Below are positions 1 through 7,701 of a stretch of 9,396 nucleotides of DNA, in pieces. Location of the stretch: the NCBI GenBank assembly GCA_017420625.1, contig JAFOIR010000156.1, positions 1 to 9,396 on the forward strand. The letters run 5' to 3'. The translations under genes and the position numbers were made by a program. Source of the stretch: Bacillota bacterium. Lineage in GTDB: Bacteria > Bacillota_A > Clostridia > Lachnospirales > Bianqueaceae. The notes beneath the pieces were generated by a model. The model was not told the origin of the DNA, did no database searches, and worked only from the letters and a program-made list of their open reading frames with translations. The first letter of the stretch is position 1. Each line of letters opens with the position of its first letter.

Positions 1-1558
1 CGATCTGAACCGACCGGATCCGGATGACGAAAAGAACAAGGATCTGATGGACGACTACGAAGACTATCATGTACTGGAGGAGATTCCCTACTGGACAGAC
101 AATGGTGGATTCATCTCCCGTTTCCGGAATCATCTTTTCCTCTATGATGAAAAGAAGAAAGAGACCAAATGCCTGACGGATGGTCTTTTCCAGCTGGGAC
201 GGTTTGAAACAGAAGGCGGCCGTCTGCTCTATTCCGGTGCCTCCTTCAGCGACAGGCCAGCTTTTGAGAGCGGTCTGTTTGAATACAATGATGGATCTGT
301 CAAAACACTCATTCCGGAAGGTACCCGGATCATCTCTGACTTTGCACTGGCAAAGGATCAGCTATGGGTGATGGCAATGCCGGAAGGCACCAAAGACTAT
401 TGGGGAACTGCTTCCCTCTATCTCTACGAGAATGGAAACCTTCGGCTGGTAGACGGTGATCTGCCGGAAGTCGGCGATATCCCGATGACAGATTCAGCGC
501 TGGGTTATGGTTCCAACTTCATCATCCGTGATGAAAAGCTTGTCTATTATGCCCTGATGCGGACAAAGGCTGTCCTCTTCCGCCGTGATGAATCTGCACC
601 GGAGGTCATCTACGACGGCAAAGTAGCTCTCCAGAGCTTTGACCTTCATGGTGACAGCCTGCTCTTTGTAGGAATGCGGGAAGGCGAGCTGCAGGAACTC
701 TACTTCCGTGCACCCGGCGGCCGCATCCGCCAGCTGACCCACTTCAACGAAGAGTGCCTTAAGGATGTCTATATTGCCAAACCGAAGTATATCCCCTATA
801 CCAACTCCGACGGGATTCGCATCGACGGCTGGATCATGGCACCCATCGACATGGATCCGGAAAAAACCTATCCCGGTATTCTGAATATTCACGGTGGTCC
901 CAGAGGTGCCTATGGAACGTCCTTCTTCAATGAGATGCAGTATTGGGCTGGTCAGGGCTACTATGTCCTTTTCTGCAACCCCAGAGGATCCGCCGGACGC
1001 GGAGATGACTTTGCCGACATCCGAAGAAAGTATGGCACGATCGACTATCAGGATCTCATGCAGTTTGTTGATCACGCCCTGAAAGTGACACCGAATCTGG
1101 ATCCCGATCATCTGGGCGTGACCGGCGGAAGCTACGGCGGATGGATGACCAACTGGATCCTCGGCCACACCGATCGCTTCAAAGCCGCCTGCTCTCAGCG
1201 CAGTTTCTCCAACTGGCTTTCCGACTTTTCTGCCAGTGAGATCGGTTTCACCTTTGATCCGATCGAAGTGGGCGGTATTCCGTGGGAAGACCCGGTCCGG
1301 CTGTGGTGGAACTCTCCCGCTGCCTATGTTGACAAGATCAAAACTCCTACCCTGTTCATTCATTCTCTGATGGATCACAACTGTCCTCTCTCCGAGAGTA
1401 TGCAGATCTTTACGGCTATGCGTTATCGCCATATCCCGGCGCGTGCTGTCCTCTTTGAAGGGGAAGGCCATGGTCTTTCCCGCGGCGGCAAACCCAAACA
1501 TCGGATCCGCCGGATCAAAGAGATTACCGAGTGGATGAATACCTACCTGAAAGCCTGA
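1..1558 (+). CDS. S9-family serine peptidase (prolyl oligopeptidase / acylaminoacyl-peptidase type), 5' partial
   Basis: This is the C-terminal ~500+ residues of a cytoplasmic-type alpha/beta-hydrolase peptidase that cleaves short peptides. The frame stays open from the ATG at 47 back to base 2, and S9 enzymes of this type usually run to about 650 residues, so the start is outside the window and Met at 47 is internal. Numbering from that Met, residues ~1-245 resemble the beta-propeller half (repeated short strands such as LFLYDEKKKE and LYLYENG) and ~250-503 are the hydrolase half. Visible catalytic features are the HGGP oxyanion motif (282-285), the nucleophile elbow GGSYGG with Ser362, the acid Asp443 in SLMDHNCP and His475 in GEGHG, so the triad is intact. 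I see no signal peptide, but the N-terminus is missing. It is followed 7 bases later by the MATE gene and is probably co-transcribed with it. The family is secure; the exact specificity is not. Confidence 0.93.
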   Translation, partial: DLNRPDPDDEKNKDLMDDYEDYHVLEEIPYWTDNGGFISRFRNHLFLYDEKKKETKCLTDGLFQLGRFETEGGRLLYSGASFSDRPAFESGLFEYNDGSVKTLIPEGTRIISDFALAKDQLWVMAMPEGTKDYWGTASLYLYENGNLRLVDGDLPEVGDIPMTDSALGYGSNFIIRDEKLVYYALMRTKAVLFRRDESAPEVIYDGKVALQSFDLHGDSLLFVGMREGELQELYFRAPGGRIRQLTHFNEECLKDVYIAKPKYIPYTNSDGIRIDGWIMAPIDMDPEKTYPGILNIHGGPRGAYGTSFFNEMQYWAGQGYYVLFCNPRGSAGRGDDFADIRRKYGTIDYQDLMQFVDHALKVTPNLDPDHLGVTGGSYGGWMTNWILGHTDRFKAACSQRSFSNWLSDFSASEIGFTFDPIEVGGIPWEDPVRLWWNSPAAYVDKIKTPTLFIHSLMDHNCPLSESMQIFTAMRYRHIPARAVLFEGEGHGLSRGGKPKHRIRRIKEITEWMNTYLKA

Positions 1559-1565
1559 GGTTTTT

Positions 1566-2960
1566 ATGACTGCCGAAAAGAAAGAATTCTACAAAAAACT
1601 GTTTGCTCTGATCTTGCCCATCGCATTCCAGAACTTTATGCTCTCCCTGGTCTCTGCTTCCGATGCATTCATGCTGGGAAGACTTCATCAAAATGCTATG
1701 GCAGCCGTCTCCCTGGCAGGCCAGGTCATGTTTGTCTTTCACCTGTTTTTAGGCTCCATGTCCATCGGTGCCAGCATCTTTGTTGCTCAGTATTACGGCA
1801 AGAAGGATATGCGGGCGATCGAACGCTTCATGGGACTGGTCATGCGTCCGACGCTTCTGGTCAGTCTCTTGGTGACGATCCTGGCTGCTGCCTGTCCGCA
1901 GTTTCTGATGAGGATCTGGACCTCCGATCCGGAGCTCACCGAGCTTGGTGCCGGGTATCTTCGCGTGGTGTCTTTAAACTATCTGCTCACCGGCATCACC
2001 GAGCTCTTCCTCAGTATTCTGAAAAACACGAACCGGGCCAAGAAGAGTTCTCTCATCAGTTCCGGCGCCGTTGTCATCAATATCGTCCTGAATGCCATCC
2101 TGATCTTTGGTCTTTTAGGTTTTCCAGCGATGGGCATTGCCGGTGCAGCGCTCGCAACTGTACTATCCCGTGCCATCGTCCTGATCCTGGTCCTTCCCGA
2201 TTTCTTCCATAAAGAGCGTCCGGCAGATGAAGCGGCTCCTGAAAAGGCCATTGCTTTCCATCTTTCTGATGTTCTGCATGTCGATCCGCTGGATCGCAGC
2301 GATTTCTGGAAACCAGTCACCCCGATCATTGCGAACATGTTCGTCTGGGGCGTCGGCTTTTCCATGGGAACCGTGATCATGGGACGTCTTGGCCAGGATG
2401 CCATTGCCGCCAACTCTATAGCATCCGTCGCCAAATCTCTGACCTTCTGTTTCTGCATGGGTATCGGCGGCGGCGCAGGAATCATGGTAGGCCACGAACT
2501 CGGAGCCGGCAATCTCGATAAAGCCAAAACCTACGGTCATCATCTGTGTATTGCCGCAATCGTTGCCGCACTGATCACGGATGTCGTGCTGATCGCTCTG
2601 ACACCGGTCCTGTTCAAGATCACAGAACTGTCTCCCGGCGCACAGGCCTTCCTTCCCAAGATGATCCTCGTCAATGCCCTCAACATGCTGGGCGGCTCGA
2701 TCAATTCCACCACGATCTCCGGCATCTTCACAGCAGGCGGAGACTCAAAATTCGGCCTCAAATGTGATACGATCACGCTTTGGTGCATCATCGTGCCAGC
2801 TGGCTTTATTTCCGCCTTCCTGCTGAAATGGCCGGTGCTGGTCGTCTATCTGATCGTCAACCTGGATGAGATCGTCAAACTCCCAGCCGTATGGGTCCAT
2901 TATCACAAATATCTCTGGGTTAAGAACCTGACCCGTGATTCCGAGCCGGAATCAGCTTGA
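1566..2960 (+). CDS. MATE-family multidrug/Na+(H+)-coupled efflux transporter
   Basis: A 464-residue integral membrane protein of the usual length for MATE (NorM/DinF-like) exporters, which pump cationic drugs or metabolites out in exchange for Na+ or H+. The two homologous halves are visible. Residues ~10-210 contain a TM1 segment with SASDAFMLGRL, whose Asp33 matches the conserved TM1 aspartate of NorM-type proteins, and GFPAMGIAGAALATVLSR (185-202). A polar cytoplasmic linker follows at ~212-250. The second half (~250-450) has MGTVIMGRLGQDAIAA and a Gly-rich GIGGGAGIMVGHELGAGN segment (299-316). About twelve hydrophobic segments can be traced. The ATG at 1566 follows the peptidase stop by 7 bases; the only ribosome site is a weak AGG at 1558-1560, so translational coupling is likely. 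The substrate cannot be deduced. A hairpin terminator lies downstream at ~3015-3086. Confidence 0.95.
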   Translation: MTAEKKEFYKKLFALILPIAFQNFMLSLVSASDAFMLGRLHQNAMAAVSLAGQVMFVFHLFLGSMSIGASIFVAQYYGKKDMRAIERFMGLVMRPTLLVSLLVTILAAACPQFLMRIWTSDPELTELGAGYLRVVSLNYLLTGITELFLSILKNTNRAKKSSLISSGAVVINIVLNAILIFGLLGFPAMGIAGAALATVLSRAIVLILVLPDFFHKERPADEAAPEKAIAFHLSDVLHVDPLDRSDFWKPVTPIIANMFVWGVGFSMGTVIMGRLGQDAIAANSIASVAKSLTFCFCMGIGGGAGIMVGHELGAGNLDKAKTYGHHLCIAAIVAALITDVVLIALTPVLFKITELSPGAQAFLPKMILVNALNMLGGSINSTTISGIFTAGGDSKFGLKCDTITLWCIIVPAGFISAFLLKWPVLVVYLIVNLDEIVKLPAVWVHYHKYLWVKNLTRDSEPESA

Positions 2961-3014
2961 CATCACTCATCTGAGACGAGCTGAAAATATCCTGCTCACT
3001 TTGCTCACTAACAC

Positions 3015-3086
3015 AAAAACCCTTCCGAATCCAGACCGGATCAGGCTTCCTGCCTTGCCGGTGCATCGAAAGGGTTTTATTTTTTT
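3015..3086 (+). terminator. Rho-independent terminator after the MATE gene
   Basis: The left arm AAAACCCTTCCGA (3016-3028) pairs with TCGAAAGGGTTTT (3066-3078) with one mismatch, and ACCGG/CCGGT can extend the stem inward. The right arm runs into a T-rich tract ending at 3086. It begins 55 bases after the MATE stop codon, in the correct orientation for the + strand unit. The A run before the left arm could give weak activity on the other strand. Confidence 0.85.
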
Positions 3087-3102
3087 ACATCGTGAATGAT
3101 AA

Positions 3103-3137
3103 TCCCTTTAAAACCTGATTTCTCAGAAAAAAAGGGA
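3103..3137. repeat. Small nested inverted repeat between the two terminators
   Basis: TCCCTTT (3103-3109) pairs with AAAGGGA (3131-3137), and inside it CTGA (3115-3118) pairs with TCAG (3123-3126) around a four-base loop. No T run follows on the + strand, and on the - strand the bases after the stem are only moderately T-rich, so terminator function is doubtful. It shares an A-rich/GGGA theme with the larger hairpin at 3155-3208 and may be a decayed relative of it. Confidence 0.4.
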
Positions 3138-3154
3138 CCATAAATGCGTATATG

Positions 3155-3208
3155 AAAAAAAGATTCCCTTTTGACCTCAGAATCAAGTCTGAAAAGGGAA
3201 TCTTTTTC
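3155..3208 (-). terminator. Strong (probably bidirectional) terminator of the - strand lipoprotein operon
   Basis: AAAAAGATTCCCTTTT (3157-3172) pairs perfectly with AAAAGGGAATCTTTTT (3192-3207), a 16-bp uninterrupted stem. An inner CAGA/TCTG stem (3178-3181 with 3188-3191) closes on the loop ATCAAG. On the - strand the stem ends in a run of seven T residues (bases 3155-3161), the classic form for terminating the operon that ends at 3284. Five T residues on the + strand side (3203-3207) suggest it also works for the converging MATE transcript. Confidence 0.85.
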
Positions 3209-3231
3209 AATATATGACAAATCACATCCCA

Positions 3232-3251
3232 CCGGCTGTCTGATCAGCCGG
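3232..3251 (-). repeat. GC-rich hairpin immediately downstream of the second lipoprotein gene
   Basis: CCGGCTG (3232-3238) and CAGCCGG (3245-3251) form a perfect 7-bp stem with a six-base loop, 32 bases past the - strand stop codon. There is no T tract on either side, so it is not a simple intrinsic terminator. A 3' mRNA-stabilising structure or a processing site is possible. The function is inferred from position only. Confidence 0.45.
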
Positions 3252-3283
3252 CAGCCAAGATATCAATCGACGAAATGGCCTCT

Positions 3284-5506
3284 TTAGCCCATCAGATCAA
3301 ACTCCTGGATATCAAACACGGATCCGTTCATCATGGTCGTCACCTGCATATGGACGGTTCCATTGGCATTTCGGGTGAAAACCAGAATATAGTAAGAGGA
3401 AAAGCCTTCAATACTGTTGTCTTCTACTGTCTTGGCCGTTGAAGTATAAGGGTCAAAGGTTCCCTGCCAGGAATAGCCGGAATAAATATTGTTGAACTGG
3501 AATGTATATCCGCTGATATCCGTCAGACTGAACGATGGCTGATCCATCGCAGAGTGATAGTAGAAGCCTCTGATCTCATCGATCGTGACCGCTCCAGCCG
3601 GTATGGTCGGCTCTGGCTCAGGTTCCGGTTCTGGTTCCGGTTCTGGTTCGGGTTGTGAGGATTCCTCCGGCACTGGTTCGGGTTCTGGCTCCGGTTCGGG
3701 CTCAGGCTGAGACTCAGGTTCGGGTTCGAGTTCAGGCTCAGGTTCAGGTTCAGGTTCAGGTTCGGGCTGTGATTCCGTGCTCTGTTCCGTTGGCTGTTCG
3801 GTCGAAGCTTCCTGTACTTCCGAGGATTCCTCTTCTGTCGGTTTCGCCTCGGAAGTCTCGGAAGATTCATCCTCCGGCGTATCCGTAAAGCCTTCTCCGA
3901 ACGTTTCGTTCAGATATTCATCCCAGGCTTCATCAAATTCATCCAAAGACGGATCCAGATCTTCGAGCGCAGCCAGATCCTCAAGATAGTCCCGAAGAGT
4001 ATCGATATATTTATCTACGTCAAAATTGCCATCCGCATCGGTATAGCGGTCGTACTGATTAATGACATCCATCGGATCCGGGAAGCTCTCGTCTGACCGG
4101 TCTTCTTCAGAATCATTCCGGTCAGAATCGGAAGACGTCTTGCTGTCCTGATTCTCATCCGCCTTGTCTGATTTACTGCTCTTACTGTCCCGGTCCTCTA
4201 TCGCTTCTTCTTTGCCGCTTTTGCTTTCCGTATTGCCTGTTTTCTCAGCATAACTTTCGGCAATCTGTTCTGCGATCTTTTCCGCGTCCTTGGAAGGGAC
4301 GCCGCCTCCTTCGAGGACTTCCTTCATGGCTTCCTGCTGTGTCTGGCTGTCACCCTGTGAAGTCGACATGAGATTCAGGTCGATCCCGTTTTCCGTTGCT
4401 TCAAAAGCAAGAGAAAACACCTCCTCTGACTGTTCATCGACATAATCTTTCTGTCCGACAAAGAACAGCAGGGAATTAATGATGTTGGCGGTGGTTTCTG
4501 CCGACTGTGCGTCTACAAATCCGGAAGTCGCTCCGGTCAGACCAATGAAAAATGTCAACGGAGCAAAATCCTTACTCGTCTGATCGAAGAAATCGGTATA
4601 TTCATTTCCCTCGCCGTTGGTCGCAACGGTTGTCGTCGCACTGCCGATATCCAGGACCGCATTGACACCGTTCACTGCTGCGTTGACCGCCGCGACCCCG
4701 TGGGCCAGACCGGCCGCTGTTCCGCCGGTCGCGACACAGGCGACGACAAAACCTGCCGTCGAAGCTGCCGCCTTTGTCACCACTGCCGTTTGATAGGCCT
4801 TATTATAGAAATCGGCTTCCGCGTCGTTCTCACCTTTTTCAATAATCGCCTGTGCCATCTTCAGCTGCTCATAGACATATTTCACATCCTTGCCTGTCTG
4901 TTCCGCCAGTGTCCGAAGCGCTCGCCCCGCGGGCGCTTCGTCATATTGCTTCACAAACTTTTCTGCCCAAGCGAGCGAGCCTACCCGGTCTTCATCATCG
5001 TCCGCCGCCTTCGCCCGGATCATAAACGCATCTGTGATCCAGTCCGGGAAAGTGCCGGCATCCGATTCTGTGATCTTTTTCGGTGACAGGAATTTGATCT
5101 TCGCTTCCCCGTCAAGGCCGTTATAGCCATTCTCCTGAAGCTTTTCCAGGTAGGCGGCATTCTTCTGAAGATCCGCCGAGAGCTTCTCAGCTACCTCCAG
5201 AGCCTTCATGGTCCGCTCAAACAAAGCCACATATGCTTCGCTGTCAAAGGACGCTTCATCACTGGTATCAAAATCTTCCAGCATTTTCAGGTAGGCACGT
5301 GCCGTCAAATACGCACTGACTGCCTCCGCACCTTCCTGCTCCGCAACAGCACGGGCGCCAGTCGAATAAGGCAGTGTGACCCGTGCCCGATAAATAACGG
5401 CTGGCTCATCTTCTTTCTTTCCGGATTTCCCGCCGAACATGCTGCAGCCGGAAATGCCCAGCAGCATCGAAATAATCAACAATACGGCCAATCCTTTCTT
5501 CTTCAT
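3284..5506 (-). CDS. Large stalked lipoprotein of unknown function (tandem paralog 2)
   Basis: A 740-residue predicted lipoprotein that I do not recognise. A lipoprotein signal peptide (Lys-rich start, hydrophobic core, lipobox GISGC with Cys21) is followed by a mainly helical, charged region (~35-245) and a Gly/Ala/Val-rich stretch (~246-290, with [11 protein letters not shown]) that could pack into or near a membrane. A second hydrophobic patch lies at ~314-351 and an acidic Ser/Lys/Asp-rich disordered region at ~420-473. Next come an acidic conserved island (~474-538, core GNFDVDKYI), a Ser/Glu/Thr-rich stretch, a Pro-Glu repeat stalk (~580-633) and a beta-rich terminal domain (~638-740). 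Residues 1-540 parallel the upstream paralog closely; the terminal domain differs. The start is supported by an AAAGGGA site (5514-5520) seven bases upstream. It lies 19 bases after its paralog's stop and is the last gene of the operon. An extracytoplasmic, membrane-anchored, wall-spanning location is inferred. Confidence 0.85.
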   Translation of the reverse strand: MKKKGLAVLLIISMLLGISGCSMFGGKSGKKEDEPAVIYRARVTLPYSTGARAVAEQEGAEAVSAYLTARAYLKMLEDFDTSDEASFDSEAYVALFERTMKALEVAEKLSADLQKNAAYLEKLQENGYNGLDGEAKIKFLSPKKITESDAGTFPDWITDAFMIRAKAADDDEDRVGSLAWAEKFVKQYDEAPAGRALRTLAEQTGKDVKYVYEQLKMAQAIIEKGENDAEADFYNKAYQTAVVTKAAASTAGFVVACVATGGTAAGLAHGVAAVNAAVNGVNAVLDIGSATTTVATNGEGNEYTDFFDQTSKDFAPLTFFIGLTGATSGFVDAQSAETTANIINSLLFFVGQKDYVDEQSEEVFSLAFEATENGIDLNLMSTSQGDSQTQQEAMKEVLEGGGVPSKDAEKIAEQIAESYAEKTGNTESKSGKEEAIEDRDSKSSKSDKADENQDSKTSSDSDRNDSEEDRSDESFPDPMDVINQYDRYTDADGNFDVDKYIDTLRDYLEDLAALEDLDPSLDEFDEAWDEYLNETFGEGFTDTPEDESSETSEAKPTEEESSEVQEASTEQPTEQSTESQPEPEPEPEPEPELEPEPESQPEPEPEPEPEPVPEESSQPEPEPEPEPEPEPEPTIPAGAVTIDEIRGFYYHSAMDQPSFSLTDISGYTFQFNNIYSGYSWQGTFDPYTSTAKTVEDNSIEGFSSYYILVFTRNANGTVHMQVTTMMNGSVFDIQEFDLMG
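3608..3769 (-). repeat. Pro-Glu repeat tract coding for a lipoprotein stalk
   Basis: In-frame six-base repeats (variants of GGTTCN on the + strand, read as Pro-Glu on the - strand) encode three blocks of about six, five and seven PE units, separated by LEPEPESQ and PVPEESSQ. The tract covers residues ~580-633 of the 740-aa lipoprotein. Pro-Glu repeats form stiff, extended, acidic spacers and are common in surface proteins that must cross peptidoglycan. The near-identical units make it prone to length change by replication slippage. Confidence 0.85.
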
Positions 5507-5525
5507 TCGTCAATCCCTTTCTTTA

Positions 5526-7664
5526 TTAGTCCGAAACCCAGGTGCAGGTTAAGCCTTCTCTGTCTCCATAGACCGGATTCCCATCATCATCCAGTGCAAC
5601 AACGACATGATAATAATAAGAATAAAGTGTATCTCCTATCCGCTGAAAAGTATAATTCAGACCGATCACTGTCCATTCGTCTGTAGAACCGACCGTTGTC
5701 AAAGACAGAATTCCGGTGGACGGATCATAAGAATAACTGTTTTTGACAATACTCCCTGCTTCCTCTATGACAAACAGTCCATCCTCAATATACATTTTTT
5801 CGATCGTTCCGTTTGCGTCATACCGCCAGGTTCCGATGAACTGCTCGATACCGGCATCGGCCGCAGTTTCGACAGGTTCCGGTTCGGGTTCAGCCGCCGA
5901 TGATTCCGGTTCGGGCTCTGACGCAGAAGATTCAGGTTCCGGTTCCGGTGGCTCTTCCGCGGAAGCTTCTTCCATCTCCGAGACCTCCGCTTCGGCTGAT
6001 TCTTCAGTCTCGGCAGTCTCGGTTTCTGTTTCTTCAGGGATGTCTTCTCCGTTTGTCTCGGTCAGGTATTTTTCCCAGTCTTCTTCAAACGCATCAAAGG
6101 CCGGATCCAGGTCTTCAAGCTGTGACAGATCCTCAAGATAGCTTCGAAGAACAGAGATATATTTGTCTACGTCAAAATTACCTTCCGGGTCGGTATAGTG
6201 ATCATACTGGCTGATGATCTCGATCGGATCCGGAAAATCATCGTCAAAGTGATCGCTTTCGGGATTCAGCTGTGGAGAATCAGCCGGTGTCTTAAAACCC
6301 TGGTCTTCCTTACTCTCGCTTTTCGCATCCCGGTCTTCCACAGCACCATTCGCGAAGTCAGCCGTCTCCTCCTCGCCACCCGTCATCTCCTGGACGATCT
6401 CCTCTGCTTCCTTTGGTGATACGCCGCCAAATTCCAGCACTTCCTTCATAGCTTCCTGCTGAGCCGGAGAATCGCCGCCTTCTGTGGATTGAAGATTCAC
6501 CACATATTTATCAGTCATTGGCTCAATAACCGTACCAAAAACACCTTTTCCTGTGGAATGATCCTCAAGAAACTCCTTCTGTCCGACAAAAAACAGTAGC
6601 GTGTTGACCATATTTTCCGCGACCTGCAGGTCGCTTTCTGCGCTAACTAATCCGGCACCCGCATCCAGCGCTCCGACAATAAATGTCACCACACCGAAAT
6701 CTTTGCTTGTCTGATCAAAGGCAGTGGTATATTCGTCGCCTTCGCCGTTGGTCGTTATCGTCGTATAGGCACTGCCTACATCCAAAATCGCGTTCACTCC
6801 GTCCACTGTAGCTTTTGCGACCGCGATCCCGTGTGCCAAACCGGCCGCTGCTCCTCCGGTCGCAACACAGGAAACCACAAAACCGGCTGTCGAGCACGCT
6901 GCTTTCGTGGCGACTGCCGCCTCATAGGCCTTATTATATAAATCGGCTTCCTCGTCGCTGGCGCCTTTTTCAACAAGTGCCTGTGCCTGCTTCAGCTTTG
7001 CATAGACATATTTCACATCTTTGCCCATCTGCTCCGCCAGCGTCCGAAGTCCACGACCGGCCGGCGCTTCGTCATATTTCTTGACAAATTTCTGCGCCCA
7101 TTCGAGCGTACCCTGGTTCTCTTCATCATCGGCCGCCTTGGCCTTGATGGTAAAAATCTCTTCCAGCCAGTCGACAATTCCCCGTGCATTCTTCTGATCC
7201 GAACCGGCATCCGAGCCAGTGACCTCCTTCGGTGAAAGGAACTTGATCGTCGCTTCCCCGTCAAGGCCCACATAGTCGTTTCGCTGCAGCATCTCCAGGT
7301 AGAAGGCGTTCTTCTTCAGATCCGCCGCGAGTTTATCCGCCGCCTCCAGTGCCTTCATCGTCCGGTTCAGCAGATCCACATACCCGTTGGCATCAAAAGC
7401 TGCCGGATCGCTCGTATCGAAATACTCCAGCTGCTTTAGAAAAGCGCGTGCTGTCAGATACGCACCGAGTGCCTCCGCGCCTTCCTGCTCCGCAACAGCA
7501 CGGGCGCCGGTCGAATAAGGCAATTCGATCCGCGCCCGATAGATGATGGCCGGCCCGTCATCCTTTTTTGACGAATTCCCGCCGAACACGCTGCAGCCGG
7601 AAATGCCCAGCAGCAGCGACAGAGTCAGCAGGATGGCCAGCAGCTTTTTCAATTTTCTCTTCAT
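5526..7664 (-). CDS. Large stalked lipoprotein of unknown function (tandem paralog 1)
   Basis: A 712-residue predicted lipoprotein of unknown function, paralogous to the next gene. An ATG at 7664 is chosen over an in-frame GTG at 7691, because GGAGGA (7672-7677) sits seven bases before it and the protein then starts with a proper signal peptide (KRKLKK, hydrophobic core, lipobox GISGC with Cys24). The order is: helical charged region with the conserved motif [18 protein letters not shown] (~49-66), Gly/Ala-rich segment (~255-298), second hydrophobic patch (~324-361), acidic disordered region (~429-475), conserved acidic island (~476-540), Glu/Thr/Ser-rich stretch, and a short Pro-Glu stalk (~573-597). 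The last ~105 residues are beta-rich, opening with FIGTWRYDANGT and faintly like lipocalin-type barrels. This tip shares little with the paralog's. It starts 37 bases after the GatD-like gene and 19 bases separate it from the next lipoprotein, so co-transcription is likely. It is probably anchored to the outer face of the membrane. Confidence 0.85.
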   Translation of the reverse strand: MKRKLKKLLAILLTLSLLLGISGCSVFGGNSSKKDDGPAIIYRARIELPYSTGARAVAEQEGAEALGAYLTARAFLKQLEYFDTSDPAAFDANGYVDLLNRTMKALEAADKLAADLKKNAFYLEMLQRNDYVGLDGEATIKFLSPKEVTGSDAGSDQKNARGIVDWLEEIFTIKAKAADDEENQGTLEWAQKFVKKYDEAPAGRGLRTLAEQMGKDVKYVYAKLKQAQALVEKGASDEEADLYNKAYEAAVATKAACSTAGFVVSCVATGGAAAGLAHGIAVAKATVDGVNAILDVGSAYTTITTNGEGDEYTTAFDQTSKDFGVVTFIVGALDAGAGLVSAESDLQVAENMVNTLLFFVGQKEFLEDHSTGKGVFGTVIEPMTDKYVVNLQSTEGGDSPAQQEAMKEVLEFGGVSPKEAEEIVQEMTGGEEETADFANGAVEDRDAKSESKEDQGFKTPADSPQLNPESDHFDDDFPDPIEIISQYDHYTDPEGNFDVDKYISVLRSYLEDLSQLEDLDPAFDAFEEDWEKYLTETNGEDIPEETETETAETEESAEAEVSEMEEASAEEPPEPEPESSASEPEPESSAAEPEPEPVETAADAGIEQFIGTWRYDANGTIEKMYIEDGLFVIEEAGSIVKNSYSYDPSTGILSLTTVGSTDEWTVIGLNYTFQRIGDTLYSYYYHVVVALDDDGNPVYGDREGLTCTWVSD
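5874..5954 (-). repeat. Short Pro-Glu/Ser-Ala repeat tract in lipoprotein paralog 1
   Basis: This encodes residues ~571-597, three short clusters of Pro-Glu dipeptides split by ESSAS and ESSAAE-type spacers. It occupies the same place as the 3608-3769 tract in the neighbouring paralog but is about half as long, giving a shorter predicted stalk between the conserved region and the terminal beta-rich domain. Confidence 0.75.
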
Positions 7665-7671
7665 GGTTGGT

Positions 7672-7677
7672 TCCTCC
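7672..7677 (-). promoter_or_regulatory. Ribosome binding site that fixes the start of lipoprotein paralog 1
   Basis: Read on the - strand this is GGAGGA, seven bases upstream of the ATG at 7664. It lies inside the longer reading frame that would begin with GTG at 7691, so the longer version is unlikely. Starting at 7664 also gives a clean lipoprotein signal peptide. Confidence 0.85.
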
Positions 7678-7701
7678 GCCTGAAAAGGCACTTAAGGGGA
7701 A

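Larger units (their letters stand above)
2961..3283. other. Gene-free convergent intergenic region packed with hairpins
   Basis: This 323-base stretch separates the + strand peptidase/MATE unit from the - strand lipoprotein operon. I see no coding region, tRNA or other structured RNA gene in it. It contains four inverted repeats: a terminator-like hairpin at 3015-3086, a small one at 3103-3137, a long near-perfect one at 3155-3208, and a GC-rich one at 3232-3251 next to the lipoprotein stop codon. The position between converging genes fits transcription termination from both sides. Confidence 0.8.

Noticed and set aside
494..1501. Long antisense open frame (335 codons) opposite the S9 peptidase gene
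   Set aside because: Its translation has no recognisable domain, the + strand frame encodes an intact catalytic triad, and the open antisense frame is a common side effect of codon bias.
1979..2527. Antisense open frame opposite the MATE gene
   Set aside because: The translation is low-complexity Arg/Pro/Ser-rich with no family resemblance, while the + strand carries clear MATE signatures.
3523..3888. Alternative-frame open stretches across the Pro-Glu repeat, giving Asn/Leu- or Val/Gln-rich repeats
   Set aside because: They are frame-shifted readings of the six-base repeat and lack starts with ribosome sites.
4009..4045. Possible EF-hand or dockerin calcium loop ([12 protein letters not shown]) in the 740-aa lipoprotein
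   Set aside because: The DxDxDG spacing is not met, and the paralog has TDPEGNFD, so a canonical calcium loop is not supported.
4914..4940. GC-rich inverted repeat CGAAGCGC ... GCGCTTCG inside the 740-aa lipoprotein gene
   Set aside because: It lies in a conserved coding segment ([12 protein letters not shown]), is only partly kept in the paralog, and has no T tract, so it is probably a by-product of coding sequence.
7665..7691. GTG-initiated N-terminal extension of lipoprotein paralog 1
   Set aside because: The extension (PFQAEEPT) overlaps the GGAGGA ribosome site and would put acidic residues before the signal peptide.
7665..7701. Possible separate promoter for the lipoprotein genes
   Set aside because: The 37-base gap is mostly the ribosome site, and I see no convincing -35/-10 pair there, although one inside the GatD-like gene cannot be excluded.
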